Below are positions 1 through 12,330 of a stretch of 64,000 bases of DNA, piece by piece. Positions within the stretch are counted from its first letter, which is position 1; each line of letters begins with the position of its first letter. Both the position numbers and the translations under genes were made by a program. The notes below the pieces were generated by a model. It was not told where the DNA came from and did not search any database. It worked only from the letters and a program-made list of their open reading frames with translations. Source of the stretch: Prinsepia uniflora (lineage: Eukaryota; Streptophyta; Magnoliopsida; Rosales; Rosaceae); NCBI GenBank assembly GCA_032719365.1, contig CM064871.1, positions 60,586,416 to 60,650,415 on the forward strand, in the 5' to 3' direction.

Positions 1-402
1 ATAGCCTCTAATCTTATTAAACTTTGCAGAGATGACCTTGAATTATAATTAAGTTCGCAGTTGAACGATTCTGATTATAAATGTATATAGATTATTTGAT
101 AAATAGAAAGGGTGGTACAAAAGGTATCCCTAGGAGTGAGAGGCAGGTATTACCCTAATATTGACAAAAAAAATAATTGAATAATACTTGCATCCCATCT
201 TGGAGGTACTTCTTCATACTATCCATAATTTTGATTTGTTGAATTGTGCATATACATTAAATATACGGCTCATTACGCTAAGTGCACTAGGAACATGCCA
301 TGAAATCTCAAACTGCATCAGGAACAAAAATTTGTCTCAGTGTGCTGCGGGAACGGTAACACCGTCAATACCGTTGCACCATCTTATTGACACCGTCCTT
401 GA
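1..402. other. Left flank, no gene recognised
   Basis: AT-rich sequence outside the Mutator-like element. I see no coding similarity on either strand. If the MULE had inserted simply into the gypsy element T1 found on its right side, T1 integrase should continue here on the minus strand, but it does not, so this boundary may have been rearranged. Confidence 0.4.
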
Positions 403-404
403 TG

Positions 405-620
405 ACGTTAATGTTTGCAGACATGGAGTCTTCGTGGCACAATAGATGAGGATGTGTAAAATGAGGTGTACCAGGGACATCGAAACATTGAGAGAATTTG
501 AATTGGGGATAATTCCCTTGTTAGGGTTTCAAAAATTTTGGGGGAATTGCTAGTATCGAATTCGTGGGAAGTTGAGTTGGGAGTGCAGGATTTGCGATTG
601 GGCGGACGGATGACTTGAAA
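405..620 (+). repeat. MULE terminal inverted repeat, left copy
   Basis: It shares, in inverse orientation, a GGAGTC(T/G)TCGTGG block at about 425 and a CGAAACATTGAGA...GAATTTGAATTGGGG...TAGGGTTTCAA block at 480-535 with 12330-12530. The arms have diverged and carry indels, so the element is not recent. Confidence 0.6.
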
Positions 621-1777
621 GAAGGGGATTGCAGCGATAGGGAAGGTGGCAGCAATGAAGACTTCGTGGGAAGGTGGTAGTATGGAAGAGAGTCGAGGAT
701 TGGAGGAGTATCGAAGATGTTTTTATGGGAAAGCGACCACAATGAAGACCTCGTGGACAGATGATAATCCAGGGAGGAGGTTTCTCGTTTTTTCAGATGC
801 TCGGGTAAGAAGGTTATCCCTCTCAATTTGGTTTGCATTTCTGGGAATGCATTGCTATGTTTGAATTTTTGGGTTTGAATTTCCGGGTTTGAAGTTCTAG
901 ATTTTAATTTCTGGGTTTGAATTTATGGGTTTACAGATAATGTGTATGGTTTGAATTTCTGGTTTTACTGATAATTAGAGATTAGGAATTGTTGGAATTA
1001 ATTGATAATTTATTGGTTTGTTGTAATGAATTCATAAATTCTTGAATGAATTAATAATTTGTTGGTTTTTTGGAATGAATTCATAAATTTTGGGTTTGTA
1101 GCCGTTTGATACTTGGGTAACTGATGGGTTTGATAATGCAAGGGTGGCAGGGATCTCGTGGAAAAAGGTGTGACTTTTGGGAGTGGTTGGACCCAAAAAT
1201 GTTCAAAAAGTCGACGAAAATAATTATCGGGCTGCTTCGGAAGCTTGATGTTGGAGAAGAGAAATTTCTGAATGAGAAGAGGAAGGTGTTTAGGCTTAGG
1301 ATTGCCCTTACGGTGATTTGGATTGTACTGATTGGCATTAGCCTAGGAATTATGTATGTTTAGGCTTAAGATTGCCTTAAGGTGACTTTCAGCTTGTAGT
1401 GAATTGTTATGTATGAGGTAGATTGGTAGAGCTAGTGGATGTTATGAATGATGGGATGCGATGAAATGTGATGAACTTTATTTAAAAGATATGAACTTTT
1501 GTGATGAATATGAATGTTTGTGATGAGTTTATGTGATCTTGGTTTGGGAATGTGATGAATGTGTGTGGACAGTGTACATGTGATGAACTTGGAATATGTG
1601 ATGAACTTCATTTGGAGGTTAGAAATAAATACTTTTACCATTACGATTCCACACTAAGGTACTACAAAAACTTGACCATTACATCAAATGGTTCAAATGT
1701 CTATCAATACAACACCATTACAAAAGATTGGAATGTCTAGTAAAAAAAATCCAAACACCATAAGCTTCTAATGTCTA
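621..1777. other. MULE 3' subterminal region, no gene
   Basis: Non-coding MULE sequence between the left inverted repeat and the C-terminal end of the transposase remnant. It has loose GGGTTTGAATTT(C/A)TGGG repeats at about 860-970 and TGTGATGAA(T/C) repeats at about 1455-1615. Short open frames here have no recognisable domain. Confidence 0.5.
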
Positions 1778-2084
1778 CTAATGATGACAATGGGGTAGCC
1801 ATTCCTTTGCTTTCTTAAGCCAATCTTTGTTGGTTTTCTTTGGCTTTGGAGGTGGCTTTCGATTTGCCATCCCTTTTACATTCGCATGTGACTTGATCCT
1901 TTTTCCCTTGGAACTGGCAATTGGACTTTGTTCTTGCAGCTGGGTTTGATGCACAGGTAGGCTAACATGGGTACTGACTTTCCTTGCAGACCTTTTTTGT
2001 CTTGTTCTAGTTGGGGTTGTGGCAGGTGAAGAGGTATGTGCAGGAAATTGGCTTGCTACTGGAACTTGATGCATAGCAGGAATT

Positions 2085-2512
2085 TGGCCAGACTATATAT
2101 ACAAGAAATAAATCCAATACAATGCATACACCCAAAATCAGCACAAATACCCAAAAACAGCACATATACATTTAATATAAAGCCAATATACATCCAATCC
2201 AGCCAATATACATCCAATATACAACTAGTACAACACATATACATCCAATACACCATATATACATCTAATATACATCCAATATACGTCATAACATGCCACA
2301 CAACAGATATACATGACATATATACCCTAAAAAGAAACATATCCATCAAACCTACATCTAATACAGCTCACACAGCAGATATACATCCAATATACATGCT
2401 ATATAGCCCACACAACATATATACAACACATATATACCCTAAACAGAAACATATACATCAAACCTACATCTAATACATCCAATATACATCTAATACAACA
2501 GATATACCTATG
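2085..2512. repeat. TACATCCAATA-type minisatellite in the MULE 3' region
   Basis: Many imperfect 11-23 bp units of the type TACATCCAATATACATCTAA and AACATATATAC. The array lies between the zinc-knuckle segment and the C-terminal tail of the transposase, in or next to its 3' coding or untranslated part. It explains the long low-complexity open frames on both strands here. Confidence 0.75.
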
Positions 2513-2662
2513 CATCGGCCACATTCCCAGCATTTTCTTTTTTGTCTGCGTCTCTCTTTTTCCTTTGTTCTTGTTTACGCTTGAACTTTGCTTCCTTATT
2601 AGGATCTACCGGTTCTGTGCACGCATGACGCTTGTGTCCGTCAGACCCACAATTGCCACACC

Positions 2663-3904
2663 TTAAAATGGAATGGTACCTAGGCAACTCGTAGGATTTA
2701 ATGATGTCTCCTCAGTCTGACTTCTCTTCTTTTTCATCTTCGGCCTCCTGGGCTGCTTGTGATATTTAGGAGGCTTGAGTGATGGAGCCCCAACTTTTTC
2801 CCATTGGTCTTCACTAGGCAATGGTGTAATGATCCCATCATATGCCTTCGTATACACATAATGATTATAACAATGATGGACAAACATCTCCGGATTTCCC
2901 TTAAACCGTCTTATTTTATTGCATGCATGAGGACATGGGATTCCACTAAGGTCATATCTTTGGCAAGAGTAGGTTTGGAGATTCAAGTCCACTGAAAATC
3001 TTCGTCTGAATGGATGAATGATCTCGAAAATGTTATTCCCACAATGAGTGAGAATCAACCTCTGCCCTTTCAGCTTTCGATCTTCTAACAGGGCCTGGAT
3101 CCTTTTGCCCACTAGGTGGCCATGCCACAATTGACCTTACTCATGTCTCCTAGTCTGCAAGGTAGTGATGTATTGCCTCACTTTGTCCAATATAGACAAA
3201 ATGTGTTTGGATCTAGACGACACAATAGCCTTATTGAATGCCTCAAATAGATTGTTTAGGAGAATGTCACGCTTGAAATCAGTCCTGAAGTGGGATCTGC
3301 ACCATTACTTAGCATCACGTTCTTTTAGCCATCTAGATGCACCAAGGCTTATATTTTCTATCTTCCTCATCTCTTCCTAAAACCAAGGAATGGTTGTGGC
3401 TCTTGCAATTAGATCTATATGTTCTTTAAGGGTCATCCTCTTATAAGTCTGGTTGAAGTTTTCATACAGATGCCTTAAGCAATGACATTGCTCTGCATTA
3501 GGAAAAGTCTGACTAATTGCCTCAATTTGTCCCTTCTACTTGTCTGTCATAACTAACAACCCCCTGATATCTCCAATGTTCAAATTGTCCTGCAAGATCT
3601 CCAAAAACCACCTCCAGCTACTATAATTTTCCACCTCACATATTGCATATGCCATGGGAAACATCCCATTGTTGGCATCAACTCCTACTGCTGACAGATG
3701 TTGGCTCGAGTGAGTCCCTTTTATATGGCATGCATCTAACCCTAGAAACGATCTACAACCTTTCACCCATCCATCTTTGTAGGCTTTGAAGCAAACATAT
3801 ACCCTCTCAAATCTGGGTATCCCATCAGACTCCAATTCGGACTTCACAATCACAGTTGAACCTAGATTGGTCTTCAACAATTGGAGACAATATTCTCCAT
3901 GTAT
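2663..3904 (-). pseudogene. MULE transposase, DDE core and SWIM finger
   Basis: Same frame as the DNA-binding segment. Visible catalytic-region motifs are LDACHIKG (first Asp), MTDK followed by a stop and KG (second Asp), QCHCLRHLYENF (the C/H region) and NNLFEAFN (Glu region). The SWIM motif at about 2930-2975 reads SCQRYDLSGIPCPHAC. The first cysteine of the usual C-x-C pair is replaced by Tyr. Several in-frame stops but no frameshift are seen, so decay has been mainly by substitution. Confidence 0.8.
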
Positions 3905-4540
3905 TTAATACTGTCTTTGACATGACCCTTCAACGAGCTTCTGAATCATGATCCTTACCCTGTAATAGGTGGCTCTTGATGGTCTGTAGCTAATTTCAAG
4001 ACAAACAAGATCTTGAAATTCTGTAAAATCCCATTTGCTACTTGACAACTGCCTAGCATATTGCCTTACCATCCACTTGATCTTAGCATGAATATTGAAT
4101 GTCCCCGTACCACACACATGCTTCTCATTTGACTCCCTTATCTGCAAACACTTTCGCCCTTTCACTGAAGATGCTAAAATAACAAATGGACACTCAGTAT
4201 AGCATTTAACCTTCACACGATCAGGTTGATTCCTGAAGAACTTTAGCTGTCTTCCTTGAATTACAGAGTACTTTCTTACCGCATCTCTAAATGTAGCAGC
4301 ATCCTGGAACTTCAGCCCTAACTCAAACTTAGGATTCTGCATGTCAAGACCGGGAACAAACTCTCTGCACTTGGGGACATTTTTATTCCTACTCCTTTTT
4401 TTAGGAATTACATCTTCATCATCACTTAGGTCATCCAATGTGCCAATCCTAGGTGACAACGGGGAATCCTCATCGACATCTACCACTGGCCCTTTTTCCA
4501 CTTCCACATATACCCCAAACAGCTCATCATCACTCACCAC
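3905..4540 (-). pseudogene. MULE transposase, MuDR DNA-binding segment
   Basis: It has an acidic start, a basic KKRSRNKN patch, then a typical MuDR DNA-binding domain: LGLKFQDAATFRDAVRKYSV, CYTECPF and EKHVCG. The cysteine/histidine pattern is like the WRKY-GCM1 zinc finger of this family. The stop at 3905 interrupts a frame that continues directly into the catalytic domain. Confidence 0.8.
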
Positions 4541-4784
4541 TATGGGTACCCCATCCTCCTGATTAAATGCTTCCTCTTCATAAGGAACAAAGTCTGGATC
4601 ATCACTGTCTTCCCCAGAGCCACTATCTTCTCTATCTTCACCATTGTCACTAGCTTATTCTTCAACGAAAACCTTGGATTTCCCTTTAGCTTTCTTAGAT
4701 GATGCTAGTTGAACCTCAAGAAAAATTTCTTTGGCTTTCCCTTTATCCTTTGTTGTCAAGCTTGGCTTTCGAAATGATACTTGG

Positions 4785-5112
4785 GTAACTAGTTCATCAT
4801 CAACTGGTTCTTGAGTAACTAATAGTTCATCCTAAACTGGCTCTTGAGTAACCTGAACTGGTTCTGAGTAACCTAAACTGACTCTTGAGTAACCTAAACT
4901 GATTCATCATCAACTGGTTCTTGAGTAACCTGAATTGGTTCTTCATTTACTTGCTCCACTTGAACTGATTCTTGAGTAACTGGTTCTTAAGTAACCTGAA
5001 CCGGTTCTTCATTTACTTGCACCACCTGAGCTAATTCTTGAGTACCCTCACCATCATGAGATCCTAGACCTTGAGTACCCTCACCATCATGAGCCAGTTC
5101 TTGAGTAAGGTC
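4785..5112 (-). repeat. Coding minisatellite in the transposase linker
   Basis: Tandem imperfect units of the type GGTTCTTGAGTAACCTGAAC (plus strand) encode Val-Thr-Gln-Glu-Pro-Val repeats in the minus-strand transposase linker. Length changes here shift the frame between 4560 and 4986. Confidence 0.65.
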
Positions 5113-5523
5113 TCTATCATGAACCGGTGCTTGAGTAAGGCCCCCATCATGAAACTCTATCGTAGCAGGCACATGTTCAATATTGACACCCTCAACAGCA
5201 TGCCTGCAGTATATGTTCAAGGTCCTAGATTTCGTCTTTGCTAACTTTTTGACTAAGTCCAAAAGTGTCTGATCATTATCTAGTTTAAAGAACCTTCCTC
5301 GCTCATTTATGTAGAATTCCTCCTTTTGATTAAGCCTATCCCCACCATATAATTGGTCCTTCACCAACCCATTTAGGTCCAGTACAGACAAATATTCCCA
5401 ACAACACCAATCATACCAGGCAATTGACCCACCAACATATGTCCACAATCTTCCTGTCTTTGAGATACTTGCACCATGATGCAACCCGATGGACACTATA
5501 TCATCCGCTCCACCTAGGACCAC
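4987..5523 (-). pseudogene. MULE transposase, N-terminal PB1-like segment
   Basis: A 178-residue open segment from an ATG at 5523. Its first 110 residues follow the plant PB1-like pattern: HHGASISKTGR, YVGGSIAWYDWC, then a basic stretch ending NIYC. The rest is a repeated Thr-Gln-Glu-Leu/Pro spacer. The stop at 4987 is a point change inside this spacer, since the same repeat pattern continues in frame beyond it. Confidence 0.65.
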
Positions 5524-6184
5524 GTAAAACCATTATAAGGCCCCATTATAAACACATAACACAACAACACAATCTAACCATTTTAAACAAGTCAAACAAC
5601 TCTAGTCCAGCCCACTACCAACACTAAAGCCTATCACCACAAGCATTAGCCCATTGAATAAAATAAAACCCACGACAATCACTACCACACTGCCTTATTC
5701 TTCTACACTACCCATTTACATTTCGAAAACCCACAATAAGCTCAAGCTCATGTCCACTGCCTGATACTACCCATTTACCTTTCAAAAACCCACGAAAAGC
5801 ACTACCCCACTTCCCATTGCTTAATACTACCCATTTACCTTTCAAAAATCCGTGAAAAACACTACCTCACTGCCCACTGCCTGAAACTACCCATTTACCT
5901 TTCAAAAACCCACGAAAAGCACTACCCCACTGCCTGATACTACCCATTTACCTTTAAAAACATACGAAAAGTACTACCCCAATGCCTTATTCTTCTATAC
6001 TACTTATTTACAATTCCAAAACCCACGCTAAGTACTACCCCACTGCCTTTTCAAAGCACTACCACACCACTACCCCGACAAACATCACAGATTTCAAAAT
6101 CATAACCAACCATAGCATTTCCACAACATTGCCCATATACTAGCTAAACCGACTTCAATACCATATCTATATATCTACTGCAGA
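5524..6184. repeat. MULE 5' leader with about 60-bp tandem repeats
   Basis: No gene. From 5700 to 6065 a unit of about 60 bp containing CTACCCATTTACCTTTCAAA and CCACGAAAAGCACTACCCCA recurs. CCCATTTAC occurs at 5711, 5770, 5830, 5890 and 5943. The array lies just upstream of the transposase start codon, where the MULE promoter and leader would be. Confidence 0.7.
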
Positions 6185-6604
6185 AAAACTATCAGGACCC
6201 GTCCCAAATCCACCGGGATTAATGTGGGACGCGCCTGATTTCGTCTGCCACGAAGTATCAGACCAGGGAAAATTCCGTCTCTAGCCCTCACCGGAGCTTC
6301 CAGAGTACGCCAAGATCGTAGGAGGAGGAGTGTGATGTCTCGTCTCCGCTACAGCCCGCATCCGCGATCAACCTGAAGGGCATTAAAACATCAAAAGTCG
6401 TGAGTAGACAAAATAATATTTTAATAAAACATTTTCACATAAAGACATTTATGTCGTTCATTAAAAGCATATGCATGCATTCAAAAACCATTTGTCAACG
6501 TTATTCTCAAAAACTTTCAAGGGTTCATGCGCGGTTCCCATAAACCGTCATGACCCATAAAAACCATTCAAGGGTTCATGTCGGTCCCCATAAATCGTCA
6601 TGAA

Positions 6605-7462
6605 CCATAAATCCATTTGGGTCTCCGACCCAAAATCACAAAAACCTGTAAATCCATACATGTGGGAACTCAGCCCAAATCCATTCTCAGTGAAATACCA
6701 AAACATAGAACACGGGGTCTCCACCCCAAATCACTTTCATAAAACCTCATACGCAACAACATACGTATAACCCATCTGCGGCACTTCCGAGAAGATGCCA
6801 ACTCGGGGCACACAACCCCTAGGGAACACATCCCCGATATATGTCACGATTCATCATCTCTATACTAGTGTGCACACCACTCGGGGTCTAACTCCGAGTC
6901 TTCCCCTAGGAATTCTCCATCTGGGAGGCTCAATCTTTGGATCTAGTCTGAGCTCTCTCTCTGGACCTAGTCTGATCATCTCTCTGGAATCTGGTCCGGG
7001 ACCACATCATATCTCGTAACTCCCACTCCTTGAACGGGATCCCTATGGGGATACCCATTCTGGTCTGTGGATCGTGACTCTCTAGGTCGAAGTCAGGAGG
7101 AGACCATATAAATCATATGGAGGGTTTGTACATTTCAAATACTTTATTTATTTCTCAAAACATATTTCAATTGGGTCTCATACCCGATTCATCTCAACAG
7201 GATTCCTCGAATCCGATTCAAATTCACTTTCACAAGCCTCGGCCTAAATCTATAGTTTAATAGGGTCTCATGCCCGAATTCTCTTTTCATAAACCGAACT
7301 GGGACTTAAGCCCGATTTCACAATCAACAGGGCCTCAAGCCCGATACCACAGCTAACTGGGCCCTAAGCACAAAACCATAAAGCAACGGGGCCTCAAGCC
7401 CAATTTCACAACCAATGGGGCCTTAATCTCGATACTACAGTCAACTGGGCCTCCAGCTCGAT
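6605..7462. repeat. GGGT/C...ACCC/GCCC palindrome array in A1
   Basis: Irregular array of short inverted repeats. Examples are GGGT-ctccg-ACCC near 6607, GGGGT-ctcc-ACCCC near 6714, GGGT-ctcat-ACCC near 7166 and GGGC-ctcaa-GCCC near 7330. The fourth stem pair alternates between T-A and C-G. The same kind of array occurs at the matching place in A2 and A5. Confidence 0.75.
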
Positions 7463-10233
7463 TGTCAGGACCTGTCCCAAATATCACCTCGATACACGGG
7501 ACGAACCCTGCTCCCGTCTGACAATCACACTTAAAGTACCAAAATAACCTTAATACCACTATAAGCATAACTATCAGACGAAGGACTAAATATATATACA
7601 ACTGCCAGTCAGAGCATAGTTCTACAAAATGGGCACAAAAATCCTACAATGCTGGTCTCGCAACGGAAGAATGTCAAAAGCTCTATGCCTCGGTATCTGC
7701 CTCAACGTTCACCCCGGCGCTATCACCACGACCTGGAGGGAAAATTTAAAACCAAAAGTGTGAGTGGACTAGAATAACTAAAAGTTATAAAATCAGTTTA
7801 TCATCAAATCAAAGATAAGAAAAACCCATAATATTTGTTCCCTCCGTTTTGAAAAACATGCATGCCCAACTAAGAATTAGAAAATCATAACATGAAACAT
7901 CATAAGAAACAGAAACACTATAAAAATAGTTATAGAAATCATAGTATGTATATCGGAACCATAGCATAACCCAAGAACGTCAAACCATCATTTTCCGATC
8001 AAACCTGCTGGACCCATCCGAGTCTTTAAACTCAACCAGGCCTCAAATATAATTCCGAGTCTTTAAACTCCCGAGTCTTTAAACTCAATAGGCCTACGGG
8101 GGTAATATCATAAAAATCCGAGTCTTTAAACTCAATCCGGGCCCGTCCCCCGTCAAATCAGTATCCGGGTCTTTAAACCCATATCCAGATCCAGCAAATC
8201 CAATCCCAATTCAGTGAAAAACCAATTCGAAATCCCTCGCCAAACTCGAATTCGAAATCCCCGGTTCGAAGCCCTTCCGGCGTTCAGAACCGACATTCCG
8301 AACCCAAATCCGGAAATCCATTATTATACCAAAAACCACAGGAAATCACAAATCATATTTCATAACCCATTTATCATCATCAGAAAACATTTATAGGTTA
8401 AAATCGCAAATCTGGCATCAAAATCCGAAAATCAGCTTTTCTCGTAAAACGTGTAAAATCCCGGAATATCTCGTAAAACGTGCAAACATATCAACCATAT
8501 AAAAGCATCATTAAGAGGCATAAAAACACATTTAATAACATACAACATCAATGAAACAGTTAGGCATGCTCGAAAGAAAAGAAAGAGTCCACTCACAGCT
8601 CAGAACGAGTCAATCGCGCTTCGTGCGCTCCTCGATCGTCTCGGGTGCCTCCCGTCCTGTCAATATGCACCAAATAGGGTCACAAACACATCAAGGATAC
8701 TAACCCTAATTTTCCCAATTTTTCGGGAATTTATTAATATTTTAATCCTAGACCCTAAACCGTCCGGATTCCCGAACAACCTCCTAACATCGTCCGATTC
8801 ACCCGAAAACCATACCAATGAACTCCTTATGACATTTAGAACCAAAACCATGTTGAAATCTTAGCCGGAAACCTCCCCACGCGCCTCCACGCGCCGCCCA
8901 AAGTGGCTGCGCGTGGGCCTCAGGCGCCTGCTACAGTGGTTCTCCTTCCTCGAGCCACCCGGTTCAACACAGTTGAACCGGCGTGACCGGTTCTCCTCCG
9001 TTCAGCCACCAATCCAGTCCAAACCAATCCTACTCTCATCGTCCAGTCCCTAGAAACCTTCCCATGTCCCTACATCGAACCATCACGGCTTAAAACCCAC
9101 CGTTCACGGCTTCGAAACAGACGGCCCGTAGCCCCTGTTTTGGCCGCTAGCCGCCCAGGTCCTCCCCCGGCACGGCACCACAACCACACGACTCCTGGAA
9201 CCTCCAGGAGTCTCACCCTGGCCTCCAAACCCCTCGACTCTAAGCCCAACTCCACGACTTTCGATTTGAAGTTCCCGGGAAAAACAGGGGAAAAAGTCTT
9301 ACCCTTCGATTCCGTCTCCGCCGTGTGCACCGCCGTGTACCACGGTGTTCGTTGGACTCCCTGCAGCCACCTGAGTCTCCTATTGGCTTGAATCAATCCA
9401 CCACACGGCAAAACCACCGCCACAGTCCTCTGCCTCTCTGTTTTCTCAGACTTCCACCGTACCACCGTCGTCTCTCCGTGCACGGTTTCTCCCCCAAATC
9501 ACGATCAACACCTCACCCTCGTCTCACTATCTCTCTCTCAATTCACTCTTCACTCACCCTTACACTGAATCGATCAATCTCTCCCAGTTTCTTCTCCTCT
9601 GTTTTCTGTTTTCTGTGTTCACAGACAAATGCACGGTTTGAAATTGTGCATAATGTACCCGTGCACATTATAGAATTCCCTGGACCCTTCCACCAACCAC
9701 CACGTGTCCAATTCCTATGGACCCAAAACCAAAATATCCCACTCCACCTTTGACACTTGTTTTAATCTAAGTGGCTGAAAGAAAAAGACTAAAATGCCCC
9801 CCGTTTAAATAATTACTGTTTTGCCCTCGAACTTTCTAGACCCGTAACTTTTCCGTCCAACTTCCGATGACATTGTGCCGCCTGTCGTTGTACTCAGGAC
9901 GTCGAGACCTATCTAACGGTCCTCGGTCTACGTGAAAATCACAAGTCCTCCAAAAGTCAACATTTTCCTCAATTAATCGAATTTACGGTAATACCCTCAT
10001 TCTTCCGAATGTCATAACTTTTTCTCCGATTGTCCGAATTGAACCTGCCGCCTGTCTACGGTCTCGTGACAGCCTAAACTACGTCACGGTCAAGGGTCAA
10101 CACTCATCCAATTGGTAATTCAAAAAGTCAACTTTTAGCCTACTATTCACAAGGGCAAAATTATCTTCTTCTTTTTTTTCAAAATTTTTACAAAATTACA
10201 TTTATACCCTACCCGAAGGTACGGGTTGTTACA
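7463..10233 (-). mobile_element. Solo LTR B1, nested in A1
   Basis: 2771 bp, from TGTCAGGACCTGTCCC to GTACGGGTTGTTACA, flanked by a perfect TCGAT duplication (7458-7462 and 10234-10238). It belongs to the B group: similar ends to A, but its internal array is made of GAGTCTTTAAACTC palindromes. Open frames at 9070-9483 and 9140-9753 overlap on both strands and have no recognisable domain. Confidence 0.9.
8015..8190. repeat. GAGTCTTTAAACTC palindrome array in B1
   Basis: Four copies of the near-palindrome GAGTCTTTAAACTC and one GGGTCTTTAAACCC, spaced about 17-60 bp apart. In the variant both arms change together (GAGT/ACTC to GGGT/ACCC). Confidence 0.85.
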
Positions 10234-12085
10234 TCGATATTACAACCAAATGGGCCTCAAGCCCGAACTCGTAAACCAACGGGACCCTCGGTCCGATTGT
10301 ATAACTCAAATGGACCCTCGGTCTGATTCCTCGTCAAATCAAATGAACTCCAAGTCCGAGAGTTGTAAAACAAATAGGCCTCGTCCCCGATTTCATATTT
10401 CCAAATCCAAAACCAATTTATTTAAACCCTCATTGAAAACCTAGCACGTATAAGCATCGTATAAAACCAGAAATCTTGAAATACGTGCAATTACGTAAAT
10501 CCTAGGATACCACAAACAAATGCACTCATGGCATCACAAAACATGTTCTAAAACAATTATAAAATATTTATGCATGCAACGAACTCGTAAAACAAGTCCA
10601 CTCACAGACCGTCTGAAGCCGCGTATCGATACGCGTGCCAAAACGCCTTCTCGGGCCAATCGTCGCCTCCGGGATTCCCGAACCTGTCCAAATTAATTTA
10701 GAGGGTTACTAACTACTTAAATAACCCCTCAATAAAGTCCCGTAATTTTCCAGAATTTCTAACTATTTTTAAACGCGAACCTAAATCTTCGGACAGCCCG
10801 GACTATATCGAAACGATGTCTGATCGACATGAAACCAGTCCCAAAATGTTCGTTACATCAAATAGAAGATTTAGTGTGTTGAACACATCCCCAAAAACCC
10901 TACCACGTGCTGCCATACACCCAAGGATTGCACTACGAGTGGGTTCACGTGCCACTGTTCCTACACCATCAACCTCGGCTGAACCGGGTCTGGCCGGTTC
11001 GCTGGTTTGCCTGGACTGGTGTGACCGTCAGGCCTAGTTTCTCGCCCAATTTTGGCCCGTTTGCTTCCAATACAATCCCAAAATTTCTATTTTCTCATTT
11101 CCTATCTGTTCCAATCAAGAAACCTAAGGAAAACCACCTAAAACCCACGGTTTGATTTTGTCCTAACGGTTCAATGTTTTCAAGTTTTCCCCAGGGTGTT
11201 CTCAGCCATGAACCACCACCAAAAGCATCTTGAAATAATCCTAGCAACCTAAAAATCATTCTCTAATCATCCTAAGCTATTCATAACATCGAAATCAAAA
11301 TATATGAAGATTTGGGTCATACCGAGCAATCGGGTTTTCTTGGCCATCACCGCCATGCACGGCGGTCCAGACAACCCCCAGCCACCATCTGCCTCCTCTG
11401 TCTCTCCCTCTCAAGTCCTCTGGCTCATGGTCGATCGACAACGTAAAGGGGATGGGTTGTGAGATCGGGTTTGGTTGAAACAAATAAGAAGATCGAATGA
11501 AAATGAAGGGAAGGGATATGCATGAATGTAAAATGGTGTCCAGTGGATGGGTGACACTTGTAACTCATCCATTGGGCCTTGGGACAAATATCTGGGCCCA
11601 CATAATTCCAAAAAGTATCCATTTCGTAATTCGTGCAATAGTACCTTCGAACTTCCGTGAACCGTAACTTCTCCGTCGAACGTCCGAATTCGACGTGCCG
11701 CCTGTCTACGGATTTGTATCGTCCTGATCAACGTAACGGTCCTTGCCCTCGACCATTGGACCTCCTGGGTCAAAAGTCAACTATTTGCCCATATTCAACC
11801 AAATTACCAAAATGCCCCTAAACTTCCAAAAATCATAACTTCTTCCTTGAACGTCAGAATCGAGCGTGCCACCTGTCTATGATCTCGTGACGTCACAAAA
11901 TACGTCACAGTCATTGGCCAAAGTCCATTTGACCGCCTGAACAAAAAGTCAACGATTCGTCCATTCTAAGGGCAAAATCGTCATTTGCCCTAAACGTCCG
12001 TTAATCCTCGTTTAATCCCCGATTAGTCTCACTAATCCATCATTTATCATTAATTAATCCCACTAATTTGGGACGGGTCGTTACA

Positions 12086-12330
12086 AAAACTCATTGAACA
12101 ACAAGGCCTCGAATCAACATACAGTTCCAACCAGCAAAACTCATTTAACAACAACCCCCAATTAGTTTCAACCTATCATAATGACACTAGGAAACTCAGC
12201 AAACACCACAGACAAGACCCAGAAAAAGGAAAATGGTTGCAAAGCATACCACAATCAAGTTGTTGTGCACCAACTTCTCAATGAATAGGCATCCTTCAAC
12301 TCCGATGTCTTTCGGGTCATCTCTCACTCC
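12086..12330. other. MULE 5' leader, distal part, no gene
   Basis: MULE sequence resumes after A1. It is non-coding as far as I can see and would lie upstream of the transposase start on the minus strand. Confidence 0.5.

Larger units (their letters stand above)
1778..5523 (-). pseudogene. MURA-like transposase pseudogene (MULE)
   Basis: The N-terminus (5523-4987) resembles the PB1-like domain found at the start of many plant MULE proteins (HHGASISKTGRLWTYVGG). A low-complexity acidic and Gln/Glu/Val-rich linker follows and is frameshifted around 4560-4986. From 4540 to 2663 one reading frame runs through a MuDR DNA-binding domain, the DDE transposase core and a SWIM-type finger. It is broken only by in-frame stops, for example at 3905-3907 and just after MTDK at 3535. 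A zinc knuckle of the form C-x2-C-x4-H-x4-C lies near 2625-2668, and a Lys-rich tail ends at 1778. The transposase would have cut and reinserted the element, but it cannot be made as a full protein. Confidence 0.85.
6190..12085 (-). mobile_element. Solo LTR A1 (long Ty3/gypsy-type LTR), interrupted by B1
   Basis: It runs from TATCAGGACCC (plus strand) to GGGACGGGTCGTTACA, i.e. TGTAACGACCCGTCCC...GGTCCTGATA on the minus strand. It is flanked by a perfect 5-bp duplication AAAAC (6185-6189 and 12086-12090). Without B1 and its duplication it is 3120 bp, almost exactly the LTR length of element E2 (3119 bp). There is no internal domain, so it is a solo LTR left by LTR-LTR recombination. It sits in MULE sequence. 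Confidence 0.9.

Noticed and set aside
2036..2473. 145-residue open frame on the plus strand
   Set aside because: Made of minisatellite units (repeated Tyr-Ile-Gln/His-Pro-Ile-Tyr type), antisense to the MULE 3' region.
8015..8190. CRISPR-like spaced palindromic repeats (GAGTCTTTAAACTC)
   Set aside because: Spacing is irregular, the repeats are only 14 bp, and they lie in plant LTRs shared among copies. This is not a CRISPR array.
9070..9753. Open frames of 83-142 residues on both strands in B1
   Set aside because: They lie within a solo LTR, overlap on both strands, and have no domain. GC-rich LTR sequence gives long frames by chance. The same applies to 15509-16314, 17046-17409, 56029-56403 and 60024-60389.
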